From Anas platyrhynchos (taxonomy: Eukaryota > Chordata > Aves > Anseriformes > Anatidae): 64,000 bases of DNA. Shown piece by piece: positions 46,816 to 64,000 of the stretch. The DNA lies in assembly GCF_047663525.1 (NCBI RefSeq), contig NC_092592.1:23989001-24053000 (forward strand), written 5' to 3'. The number at the start of each line of letters is the position of its first letter. The first letter of the stretch is position 1. The position numbers and the translations under genes are program-made. The notes beneath the pieces were generated by a model. It saw only the letters and a program-made list of their open reading frames with translations. It had not been told where the DNA came from and searched no databases.

Positions 46816-49174
46816 CTTTAAAGTCTAGCTCCTACAGTTTTCAGGTTTTGAAACATGTCTCTGTACTAAGCTGTGCAACTAAAAGTCAGTTTAACTTCTG
46901 TGGCCTGGGAGAATAATTGTGCAGTAAAAAATGATCTGCTTTCCTTTTTGTTTTGTGACCAATGACTATGAAGAAAGTTCCAGCATCTCTCACTTAGTAG
47001 GAGATGCTTTAAATTTGTATTACAATAGTACTGAGTGATTTGACCTGTTGGACACACCTTCTACAGGCCATCCCTGTCCCAAAGCACATGAAACCAAACA
47101 GTAATGTGAGACAGTTGCTGCAGATGGAAGGAAGAGCCCAAGGTGACATCGAACGTGTGCTCAGCATGGTATGCTGTAGTTGCAGTGTTTCAGCTGTCTC
47201 ACCTAGGCCTGAGTGGTGTCCACATCACATAAATGTTACTGCATCATGTCCCTTTTTTCGTTTCCTGGTCTGGCAGTGTTGCCTCTAAGAGTGTTCCTTT
47301 TGCTGCCTCCTGCCTTTCTGTATCCCTTCGTGTTACTGCTTCAGTAAACCTAATCTGACTGCCAAAAAAGCAGTCACAACAGATTTGTAATCCATGGAGC
47401 CTTTTCAGATCTCTTCCAACGTTTTTCTTCTGATTAAATCGATATTAAAAAAAAAGAAAAGTAAGATACTGTACTTAAGATACTCTTGAGCCAGCTTTAC
47501 TCTGAATATTTCAATTCTCTATTTGTATCTGACAACTAGCTGAGAAGTGCAAGCTGTAGCATGTAAAATACTGCAGAAATCTTGCAGTGGATTATCTCTG
47601 TGCTCTCAGTAACTGGACTAAGCAGAATGAGAATGAAGTTCTCAGTAAGCTAACAGTTCCATCAAATGCTGACGGGAGTCACAACAGCTTGTGCTTCATT
47701 GAACAAATAATTAAATACTTTATCCTTTGTTTTTATTTTGCTCGTTGACTTTGTGATGTGAGTGTTTTATTACTGGTATTGAGATGTAATATATACACTG
47801 GTTTGTTGTTTATGCACTTGCATCCAAAATGAAGCTCTAGCCAAATAATCAGTGGAAATGTGCCTGGTAGTGTAACTTTCTAAGTTACATGTTATTGTGC
47901 CTTGGTGAGGAAATAATCAGCCCTGAGCATGAGAGAAGTTGTTTGGTGACTAGCATATGGAAGGAGGCTTTTGAACGATGAAGATCAAGTCTTGTTTGAC
48001 TTCCTTAAAAAAAAAAAATAGTCCCTGCATCTTTGCATGCATGTTTTTAAGTAGATACAGTGCTTCAGGAACTGATTAAAAATATGTTTTCCCCTGCGTT
48101 TCCTGGAGCATTGTTCTGTCCCCTCTGGTGCCTGAACAATTGATCTGCTTATGAAGTTATGAAGATAAACAAAACGAGTTAGCCAGCACTGGTCATTTCT
48201 GTTTCCTGCAAGGTATGTTCCCAGTGTCTGGGTAATGGTGCAGAACAAGAAGTGAAGTAGTTGCTTGCAGAGAGGGACAGCAAGTGCAGACATGCCGTGG
48301 TTCTTATGGAAAAAATCATCTTCACAAATAAAGCCTACAGCTGGCAAAGTGACACTGACAAGTTACGGTGCTTGTGTGAGAGAAGTCTCATCTGTCTAAA
48401 GCTGCAGCTTCTGTCTAAGATAGCTGGTTGCAGATAGAATAGGCATTTCTTCTCCTTATTCCTCTATGGGGTTTCTGTAAATTCACTCCATCTCTGAAAT
48501 TGATGCTCCAGTGATAAATACTCATTGCTGCCCACTCCTGACCACGCTTCATTGCCCAGGACTTTGTTTTGATCAGACTATAAAGTGTGATGGTTAGAAG
48601 CCAACTTCACCAGCTGGTGAATGTTCATGGGAGCCCGTGGCATATTTCACTGGGAGGCTGCTCCATGGGGTGTTAGGACTTTAACTGAAAGCAGCATGTA
48701 ACGTCCCAGTGCAATCGGGCATCGATGTCTCTGCTGGTGGTACTGTTAAGATTGTTCTGCCTCTGCTGAAGCACAGGGAGAGATGCCTTTCTTTCCTAGC
48801 AGGACTCCACATCTTCCTTGGCTGGGACAATTGAAGCTGTCTTGTGTGCTCCACGCAGTAAGTACTGACTTGCTGAGAAGCTGGGATTTTTAAATAATAG
48901 TAATAAAGCTGTAGGTTTGTGTCTTACTAGCTACTCAAGTATTGGCTTTTTGTTTTTGTATGTACATTTGTATGTAAGGAGAAAAAAGTTAGAAGCTGTA
49001 TTTTTCTAACAGTGGCAGGGAGGTAGCTAAAGGGCTGGCTGCTCTGTGCAGCTGAGACTTTTTTTTCTGAGTTTATGAATTTTACAGAAGCCAAGATGGG
49101 AACCTCAATGAGAGACAGAACTGCCCGGTGCATGTTCACTGCTCCATAATACGCTCCAGCAAGTACAAAGAACC
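46816..49174. other. Convergent gap between RPP30 and ANKRD1 3' ends
   Basis: About 2.4 kb between the two polyadenylation regions. The only noteworthy item is the exon-like segment 47067-47168. No repeat family or RNA gene was recognised. Confidence 0.5.
47067..47168 (+). CDS. Candidate unassigned coding exon downstream of RPP30
   Basis: A 102-bp segment (34 codons, no stop) lies between a plausible acceptor (cttctacag) and a plausible donor (ATG|GTATGC). It would encode a basic, helix-prone peptide starting AIPVPKHMKPNSNVRQ. Codons are used evenly, as in coding DNA, and both ends are phase 0. If the donor is not used, the frame runs on to a TAA at 47286. Longer human RPP30 isoforms with extra 3' exons exist, so this may be an alternative RPP30 exon. 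However, exon 11 has no good phase-0 donor here, only a weak AAG|GTTGAG near 46410. It may equally be a chance open segment. Confidence 0.35.
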
Positions 49175-49974
49175 ACTCCGTTTATTCTGAAATAAATCAG
49201 TACAAAATGTACAGAAAAAGCAGTACAAATTTACAAATATACATCATCTGTTTTTTTTGCATTCTTCAATCATCAGGCTTTGTAGTCATCTAATTTTAAA
49301 GTTCCCATTCACAGTACTGTCTCCTCTCACCTTCATAACATTGCATCTGAATCCTGCAGTCCGTATAGTTACATGATGGTTGGAGCTCTGTCCTTGAGCT
49401 CTTTGTCAACTATGATCACCAAATGACGTGTAAGACCCATTACTCGACTGTCCCTCTAAATCCACCTGGCATCTCAGTAGCCCTTCTTCCCTGGCTCTCT
49501 CTCTTCCACATACCACCACATATTTAACATATTTTTCTAATCGTGAGAATTTGGCAGGTACAAGACAACAGTTGTAAGTATTAGCTGTTTAGCACTATGG
49601 GAAGGCTTGAGGTAAATTGCTAATGTAGTTGGTAATACTGCCATCTAAGTCAAAAGTGTTCATGGTACTGACAAAAGACTGCATTAGAATTTAAAACGAT
49701 AAAAAAAAAAAAAAAGATCATTAAAAATTACTTTTAAAATAAATAAATAATAAATAGGAATAAATAAAGCTGTTTTAAAACCAGTGGATTCTTAACACTC
49801 AATCTGCCATTTAAAATAATTTATCTGCATGTTTGGCAGTTTTCAGTGAAGGCATTTCAAATATTCCAGTACAATAAATATCTTCAATAAATATACTATG
49901 TTCAGAGCTATTTTCCTCAAGTTTCATATGAAGCATTTAAAAGCAGCAAAAAGAGCAGTCTGGTTTTCATCTCT
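49175..49974 (-). terminator. ANKRD1 3' UTR and polyadenylation signal
   Basis: On the minus strand an AATAAA lies at 49181-49186, about 790 nt after the stop, giving a UTR length near that of the mammalian gene. The UTR is AU-rich and contains a U15 run (about 49702-49715) and a cluster of AUUUA motifs. Confidence 0.7.
49738..49768 (-). promoter_or_regulatory. AU-rich element in ANKRD1 3' UTR
   Basis: In mRNA sense there are four AUUUA pentamers within 26 nt, forming three UUAUUUAUU nonamers, two of them overlapping. This is a class II ARE pattern associated with fast mRNA decay and control by ARE-binding proteins. It could alternatively be a (TTTA)-type simple repeat with no function. Confidence 0.6.
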
Positions 49975-57292
<7,318 letters not shown>

Positions 57293-57381
57293 GTCTGCCA
57301 GTGTTTGAAGGCTGTACTCCTCTATGGATGAAACTCCCAAGTGCTCAGGCAAGCTCTGCAGGGACCACCACGCCAGCTTAG

Positions 57382-57389
57382 CTTATATA
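57382..57389 (-). promoter_or_regulatory. ANKRD1 TATA box
   Basis: TATATAAG on the minus strand, about 90 bp before the ATG. It predicts a start site near 57352-57360 and a 5' leader of about 60-68 nt. Confidence 0.7.
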
Positions 57390-57414
57390 TCTTTGGGAGA
57401 ACTGTGCTTGAATG

Positions 57415-57490
57415 AGATAATCTTCCAACCTGGGAATCCAAGTGTGCCCCGTGGACTTGCCAGCTGAGAGGTAGGCTCGCGCTCATTCCA
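57415..57490 (-). promoter_or_regulatory. ANKRD1 proximal muscle-type cis elements
   Basis: Upstream of the TATA box lie a GATA site (AGATAA on plus, 57415-57420), an NKX2-5-like CCAAGTG (57438-57444), an E-box CAGCTG (57461-57466) and an M-CAT/TEAD site CATTCCA (57484-57490). Mammalian CARP promoters are reported to use the same factor types (GATA4, NKX2-5, TEAD). Function is inferred from motif and position only. Confidence 0.5.
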
Positions 57491-57718
57491 GACATGTTAA
57501 CTAGCCAGATCTGGTGTCGAGGCAGGGCGGGGGGGCGTCAGTTGGGCGAGGACGCTCGAGCCTCACAGTCTAACCACACCGCGTATGTGCATCGGAATGA
57601 AATGTGAGCTCATCGCTCCTTTGGCAGTGACCACATGGCTCAGCAATGCGAGTCATCCTGTGTTCCCAGTGCCCACTAGGACAGCTGTCTGTTGATATAG
57701 CATTATAACTTCATCTTC

Positions 57719-57744
57719 TTTATTTATTTATTTATTTATTTTTT
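57719..57744. repeat. (TTTA)n microsatellite
   Basis: About six TTTA units upstream of ANKRD1. Confidence 0.9.
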
Positions 57745-59269
57745 ATTGACATTCAGATGACTGCAAGGCACTGGAAAGGGTAAGTGGCTTATGTACAACG
57801 CCTGCAGTCATACCTTCCTGATAAGTGGATTATGACCCCTTAAGTCTCGGAAAGCCATTCTTTGCATTGCTATTTATTCTTGGATGGTAAACAGTTTTAG
57901 GGGAAAGGGCTCTTCTCATCATGATGGCAGTCTTCTATATTTGTTGAAAGGAATTCTCTGAACAGATTACTAAACCAGAATGATGTCTCTGGTGCTAAAA
58001 GGGCCTATGACATGATAAGTTACAATCAGTGTAAGATCTCAAAACAGCAAGCTTTGCATTTTTCTGGGACGTTGTCAGTGGTTATAAGGAGAATAATGAA
58101 TTATATCCTATTAGGCCAAATAAAACACAAAACCCAACAACAAACAAAGAAAGCCTCACCTCTTTTCTCAGGTGATATTTTTCATTTGAATATGAGAGAA
58201 TAAGGGCACAAAGGTGATTGTTCATTTTTGGCTGTTAAGACAGGGTACAGACATAAACAGATGTGTGTTTGGGGAACAAGGAGTTAATGGAGTCCTTTAG
58301 GAGAAAAATAAAGGGGCAAGCTTTCCTTGTGTCATGATTCAAAATAGCCTGGAAGCAGGAGAATGAGTGGCAGCAGAAGGCAATTTTAAAAAAGGAAGAT
58401 GCACTAATCTTTGCACTTGAAGAGTGTGGATAAATGCCAAGGAAATCAGTTCAGTCACTCTGCAATGCTCGGAACCTCTGTCTGGTGAGGTACAAGTCTG
58501 GCTGCTGGCATGCAAGTCACCTGGCTGAAATAAATACAAGCACTCAGGTGCTTCAAGTACGAACAACATGTGCTTCACCGAATCAAGATCTAACTATCTT
58601 GGGTGTTGTTTATCTCATTATCATCATTAGCATGCTATGTTCATGACACTGACCTTTCAAGGTGTCTCTCCTCTGAACTATCTACCAGTAATCTGAGTAC
58701 TTCCAAACTTGTCTTCTAGCGCCCATCATACCTATGCCCTCCCTTTCCCTGAAATGAAGCTGGATATCAGGTGGTTCCTTTAGCACTCGGAATATATATG
58801 ACATTACAGGATGAGCCCCAGAACTAAAATAGAGTATGTGCCAGCAAGAGAACCTTTCAGAACATATTTTTCCAAACCCAAGTAGAGCCAGGATATCATT
58901 CCGTGAGAGTGGTGTGTCCTGAATCACACTGCAGGGCTTTTTCTCACAGCAGTGCTACTCCTGCTACATCTCTCTGTGATAAGAGGTAGCTCTGCTTGTC
59001 TTTTTCTTGTTTCCACATGTGCAGTAACAGGTTATCTCCCTTTGCTTCATTCTGTGACTCTTATCTGGGGGATAGCCTTGAAATCCACAGCCCTAATAGG
59101 GTGGCTGCAAAGATCGTTCCTTCTTTAGTGGAAACAGATCACAGCAGAGAACTGACATGGGAAGAGAGACGTAGGGCTTGCTACAAGTTTTCCTGAAGAA
59201 TAAAAACTGTAAGAAGCTACAAGCTACCTCAGCCCCTGTTATATTTGAATACTGCTTTTCTTTCTCCTT

Positions 59270-59315
59270 TAAAAACAAAACAAACAAACAAACAACAACA
59301 ACAAAACAAAACAAC
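59270..59315. repeat. (CAAA)n/(CAA)n simple repeat
   Basis: Interspersed CAAA and CAA units over about 46 bp. Confidence 0.9.
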
Positions 59316-60728
59316 CTGGGGTATATAAAACTGAGTCAGCAAAACCTAACCAAGAAGGTGTAAGTGGGTAAATCTTTCTCTGCAAATGGTAGGTGAATCC
59401 ATACCCCACATGAGCTTTACAGGAAACCTTGGTGTTCTGAGGGGAAACACAAACCCACTTCTCGCATCATGAGTCTACTCTGTGCTGCCAAAAGCCAATA
59501 ATTAAAGCTTCCACTCCCTGCTGACTAAAGAGAACAACGAGGATTAAGAGTGGATCTTCCCTGAAGATCCTGAATTTCTGTGTAAAAAAATGGCACACAC
59601 AAAACCACTTTGAATAAAGGCAGCAACCTAAATTAACCAAACAGTAAATGATTTTAAGCTAAATGTCATGTAAAGCAGGTTAATCGTTCTGAGATAGTGA
59701 AAATGCACAGATTCAAATCAGCTAAGACTCTAGCCTGGATGCTTATCACTAATGCTTAATATTGGAGGGCAAAGTAGCTTTCAACCTTGTACAGGACTAT
59801 AACCACTTAGTCACCTTTCAACAAGTGACTTCTCACATCTCCGTTAAGGTGGTAATAGCAGACAGTCAGTGGGAGATGCATAATGGGGATCTGGAAAACA
59901 CTTTCTTGTCTGCTAAAGGATAAGGGCAGAGCAATGATCTGCAAGATGTAAAGTGACTGATATTGTCTCAAAAAACTTCAGAGAGAAAAACAAAAAAGGA
60001 CAGCAGGCACAGCATGGCGGAGAGGAAGCTACAAGGCACAGCCTGTTCCCTGCTATCAAAGGAGAGATTGTCAGGGTAGTGTAAAGAATGTTTGTAAGCA
60101 TTTTTTTAGAGAGGTTAATAGTAGAGGGAATGCATTATGTGTGATACAAATGATATTGCCACCTCCTGTCAAGTGTATTACCATCATGTTTTCAGTGCCG
60201 TCACTGCTGTACTCAGCTGCCTTACATTTTCCAGCCCTCTGCCCTTGTCTCCGTCCTTGCACCCAAAGATGTTGCCCTATGCAGCACCACTGTGCCTAGC
60301 TGTACCTGTTGCCAAAGAGGCAAAGGTAGGAAAACAGCAGTGGCTGGGAAATGATTATGCACTGCAGAGGGTGTGAATCCAGCAAACCTTTTTCCATAAA
60401 TGTGCAGTCATGGATAAATGCATACCCAAGATACAGCTAAGGCAGGGTAACCCACAGATTTCTCCTGTGTTAGGGATCTGTTGGTGTGCAATGGCTTGTT
60501 TCTTTCTCTGTATGAGCATCCACATGTTACATATATTCACACACCCAACAGAGCAGTAAATCACAGGATATTGCAAGAGCTGAATTTGCTTCCTCCTTAT
60601 TTTTAGCCATTTGTTTTCCGTGAAAGGCACAAAATATTTGGCTAATATAAACTCTGATATTTATTGTCACAAAGCATAATATGAAAATTACATCATTCAA
60701 TGCCCTGATTTTTTCAACACATTGGTAT

Positions 60729-60888
60729 CACAGAATCACAAAATCTCTAGGTTGGAAGAGACCTCTAGATCATCGAGTCCAACCTCTAACCTAACACTAA
60801 CAGTCCCCACTAAACCATATCCCTAAGCTCTACATCTAAACGTCTTTTAAAGACTTCCAGGGATGGTGACTCCACCACCTCCCTGGGC
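60729..60888 (-). mobile_element. CR1 LINE 3' tail fragment
   Basis: CR1 3' end in minus orientation (cacagaatcacaaaatctct at the 3' end, tggtgactccaccacctccc towards the 5' side). It is truncated exactly where a TGTA repeat begins. Confidence 0.92.
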
Positions 60889-60920
60889 ATGTATGTATGT
60901 ATGGGTATGTATGTATGTCT
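60888..60920. repeat. (TGTA)n microsatellite
   Basis: Imperfect TGTA units abutting the truncated 5' end of the CR1 tail. Confidence 0.9.
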
Positions 60921-62625
60921 GTCTTATCTAAAGTGATCAGTGAATTATTACATCATTTGTTTAAAATGACTTATAGCCTTCTCATCAATTTCTTTTTTTG
61001 TGTGTATAAACTGCTAAAGAGAAAGATTATCTCCTTAGAAAAACAAAACAAAACAACAACAAAAAAAAAACTACTTCCCCTAGGAATGTAAAGTTAGCGT
61101 TTAACTACTAACTTAGAGTATAATAAATTATTAAATTAACAGCAGGATGTTGTTATAAGTTCCATTTGCTCATATCACTTGTTAAAGAAATAAAGTCACA
61201 GTCTGGCAGGTTGCTGGTCTGGGCAGCACAGTCCTCTGGAGTGAAACTCAAACCAGCAGTGAGTCATTAGTTGCATCACTTACTGTAGGGTTTAAAAAAA
61301 ACCCTCCTCAGTTGACATGTGGGCTGGGGTTTTCACACAATAGGAAAAAAAAATACAGTGATTTGTATTTAAGAAACAAGGGATTTGAACGTATCTGAGG
61401 CCTTGAGCTTTATCATGATGGCATTTGTACAAAACCTGTGAAATAGCTAATTCACCAGAATGGCTTTCAGTTAAGTGAGTGGAGTGAAAGGCACCAGAAG
61501 GGTTGTTACTTGTGGTCAAAGGGGTTTATCTGCTGGATACTTACTTGACTGTCACAGTCAGCAATGTAGGTCAAGGTTCTGCTTATCCAGCACACCTGTG
61601 CCATTGTTCTGTTCACCTAACTTCTGACTACCTCTTTTTTGCTCAAGTAAGGACAATATTTCCTCAGCTGTAGCAACAAGGCTTGTTTGTGTCAATATGG
61701 AGTTGTCTAAAATGTTTCTGTCATTCCTAAATACTGCAGAACAACTCCAGTCAGTAAAGGAAAGGTGTATAAACCAGAGAATTTAAGAAAAAGTTATCAT
61801 CAGTGTGATAAGAGCATACCTTCAAATCCTGGTCACCTGGTCATAATCCAGCAGGTACCTGCAGTGGCAACTGCAACAAAACATACCCAGGGCTTTTGAC
61901 TGGCAGCAAGGGAGAATTCACCTTTGCTTCAGTAACATTTTTTTGCTTTCCCTCAGTGTTTTATTTTGAAATATGGTCTATCTTAAAGCTTCCTGTTACT
62001 GAATCTTTACCTCTGCCCGACAGTCTGTAAGTACTGCTATCCCAGTAGTACGATGCCTGTTTGCTGTGTAAATGTAAGGGGATGTTAGTTTGGGGGAAAC
62101 ATTCCTCAGAAGTACTTCACAACATGCACAAAACTCCTCCTTGTTGATGCAGAAGAAAGGTCCTGGCTTTACTCCTCTCCATTCACATAGCACCCACAGC
62201 AGCTCAGGAGGTACAGGAGGGCTCCATCGGGCAGCTCTGCCAGACTTAATGGGCTGATCGTGGGGAGCAATGGTGGCTTCAGCTCTGGGAACAGCACTCT
62301 GCAAAGATGACAAGTTTTGTGCCAGGCTTCTTAAGCCAAATAACATTTTTGCTTTCTCTGGAGAACCTCATAGTCAAAGGCTTGTGCTTCAACCCTGAGA
62401 TGACATTTACAATGCTCTTTTGAATGCTCTCCAGGGTTTTTACTCTTTTAAGTCTGGGCATGGTATCCTGCTAACATCTACTTCTCCCTGAATGCCTTCA
62501 AGAATTGCTTCCAACTGTTTCATTTCCCTGCAGCAATACGTTATAGCACACATTGAGGTATTTACCTAGCAGGTCTCTCAAATCTCTCTCCAATCAGAAT
62601 CAACCAAGTTATAGTCACAACATGC
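60921..62625. other. Intergenic, nothing recognised
   Basis: AT-rich DNA with A-rich tracts (about 61040-61070). No gene or repeat family could be named. Confidence 0.45.
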
Positions 62626-63330
62626 TGTAGCAGAAAGGACCTTGGGAGGTCATCTAGTCCAAACTTCTGCTCAAAATGTGCCTGAGTATACTCAACTCAT
62701 AGTGATTTTTTTTTTTTTCAATATTAATTTGAAACTTTTCCTCTTTCAATTAATGATGATGGTCTCATTCTCCTCCCTTAGACCTCTGTAAAGAGTCTGG
62801 CTCTGCCTTCTTTGTAACTTCCTCATATGGTGCTACTAGGTTTCTGGGACCTTCTCTTCTCCTGGCTGTACAAGTTCAATTTGTATAGCCACTTCTTTCA
62901 CATTAAGTGTTCCAGCCCCTGACCATCTTGGGATTGATTTTACCTCATTGTTTGGACACGTGATGAAAATACCCAATGATGTTGGACCAGGAACTGATCC
63001 TTGTGGGAATCTGCTAGAAATAGTTCCACTCATTTACTCCGTGCACATTGAGACTGACACGCTGTCAGGGAGCTTGCTCTTAGTTCTTCCAAAGTGCATC
63101 TTTTTAATTCCATATAATGTGTGCTTTTTAATCATACCAACATATGCTATGAAGTGAAATGCTTTGGCAAGACTCAAGTAAACTGCATTAACATGAATGT
63201 GACTTTCAACCAGACCTGTCATCCTGTGGAAAAAGGCTTGTTTAACAAAGCCTGCTTTGCATCTGACCATGCAGACGATGTTCACTACATTTACAGGGGT
63301 CTGATTCCTTTTTGATAAACCTTTAGTCCA
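62626..63330 (-). mobile_element. Old, decayed CR1-like LINE relic
   Basis: On the minus strand two frames resemble ordered parts of a CR1-type RT. At about 63285-63034 there is VYLSLAKAFHF, matching motif A (VYLDFAKAFD). At about 63033-62836 there is FPQGSVPGP, matching the PQGSVLGP block. Near 62626-62680 the sequence fits a CR1-type 3' region in antisense (ggaccttgggaggtcatcta). Frames are broken and the copy is much more diverged than the others, suggesting an older subfamily. Confidence 0.6.
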
Positions 63331-64000
63331 TCCTTTGCCCTCTTTTCCCAGAATTGCAGCAGGTAAGTCATCCTGTCATCTTCTTTCATAATTTTCAGCC
63401 ATTTGAAATGCCTTGGGAGTTGGGAAGAGAAGGGAAGGGAAGGGAAGAGAAAAGAAAAGAAGGGAAGAGGAAAAAAGAGAAGATACCCATCACTGGACCT
63501 GGCCTGTGAGAGCTTTGGATGCAAACCACTTGGAAGCTCTACCTCAGGAGGTTCCTATATTTTGTGAATAGAAGGGAGCTCAGGGAGTCACGGCAAGAGA
63601 ACTGGGTGTATTTTCCTTAAACATGTGAGAATAGTTTGGTAGAAGATTGTTTGTGTAATCTCTTTTCAAAACAATAGTATGTCTAGACACTGGCCCAAGA
63701 TATGCATTCAGGTATAGCAGCTTCTCTCTTTTCTTGCTGTTTGAAATCATATCCCCTGAAACATTATGAACAGGTTGAAGAGATTTTTTTTTTTTAAATG
63801 ATGGTGTTACCTGTAAAAAAGCTTTTTTTTTTTCTTTTAATATATTGCAATTAAAATATAAATGTATAAATCTGCTTCACATTAAAGTTGCTGAAAAGCT
63901 TTTTCCCCCCATTTCATGGGATAAGGTTTCACCGGCAGTGAGATACTGCTGGATATGCATGCAAGCTATTTTCAACAAATATCTCCTTTGATTGCCGTAA
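63331..64000. other. Intergenic window edge
   Basis: A GA-rich tract lies at 63421-63482 and T-rich runs near 63785-63840; otherwise nothing is recognised. Confidence 0.45.
63421..63482. repeat. GA-rich (GGGAA)n low-complexity tract
   Basis: A purine-only tract of about 60 bp with GGGAA and GAAAA units. Confidence 0.9.

Larger units (their letters stand above)
57500..60728. other. ANKRD1 upstream intergenic region
   Basis: A G-rich stretch (about 57525-57560) and two simple repeats (57719-57744 TTTA, 59270-59315 CAAA/CAA) are present. I saw no exon or RNA gene. Confidence 0.5.

Noticed and set aside
57293..57352. N-terminal extension of ANKRD1 by 20 codons
   Set aside because: The upstream in-frame start is TTG, not ATG, and the predicted transcription start is at about the same position.

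Overview
The window is avian nuclear DNA. CR1 LINE fragments with the (ATTCTATG)-type 3' end recur on both strands, there are two LTRs of a bird-type endogenous retrovirus family, the genes have many small exons in long AT-rich introns, and two GC-rich CpG islands mark gene 5' ends. The exact species cannot be fixed from the sequence. Gene order and orientation (HTR7 minus, RPP30 plus, ANKRD1 minus) are those I know from human 10q23, so this is a conserved vertebrate synteny block.

Layout. 1-18337 is the proximal part of HTR7 intron 1 on the minus strand; no other HTR7 exon is present, and it holds one LTR (4800-5331), short tandem duplications and a weak RT-like relic. 18338-18864 is HTR7 coding exon 1 inside a CpG island (to about 19460). 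19460-27730 is the divergent intergenic space between HTR7 and RPP30, with a 1054-bp LTR (24111-25164) and a 5'-truncated CR1 (25690-27127). 27994-46462 holds RPP30, complete, 11 coding exons, 267 residues. 46470-49975 is the convergent gap holding both 3' ends and one unexplained exon-like open segment (47067-47168). 49975-57292 holds ANKRD1, complete, 9 coding exons, 319 residues, minus strand, with a recognisable TATA-type muscle promoter just upstream. 57500-64000 is upstream intergenic DNA with a CR1 tail, an old LINE relic and simple repeats.

The three genes do not form a pathway: HTR7 is a serotonin GPCR, RPP30 a housekeeping RNase P/MRP protein, ANKRD1 a stress-inducible striated-muscle ankyrin protein. 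Their promoters match this: CpG islands for HTR7 and RPP30 (RPP30 with a ZNF143-type box), and a TATA box with GATA, E-box and M-CAT motifs for ANKRD1.

The most interesting signals are a clear U12-type (minor spliceosome) intron in RPP30 (42986-44116), a possible extra coding exon downstream of RPP30, a 28-bp in-place inversion inside a CR1 tail, and a predicted G-quadruplex plus overlapping uORF in the HTR7 5' leader. I found no evidence of a wholly new multi-gene system. All exon calls come from reading frames, splice signals and remembered family sequences; no alignment was run.
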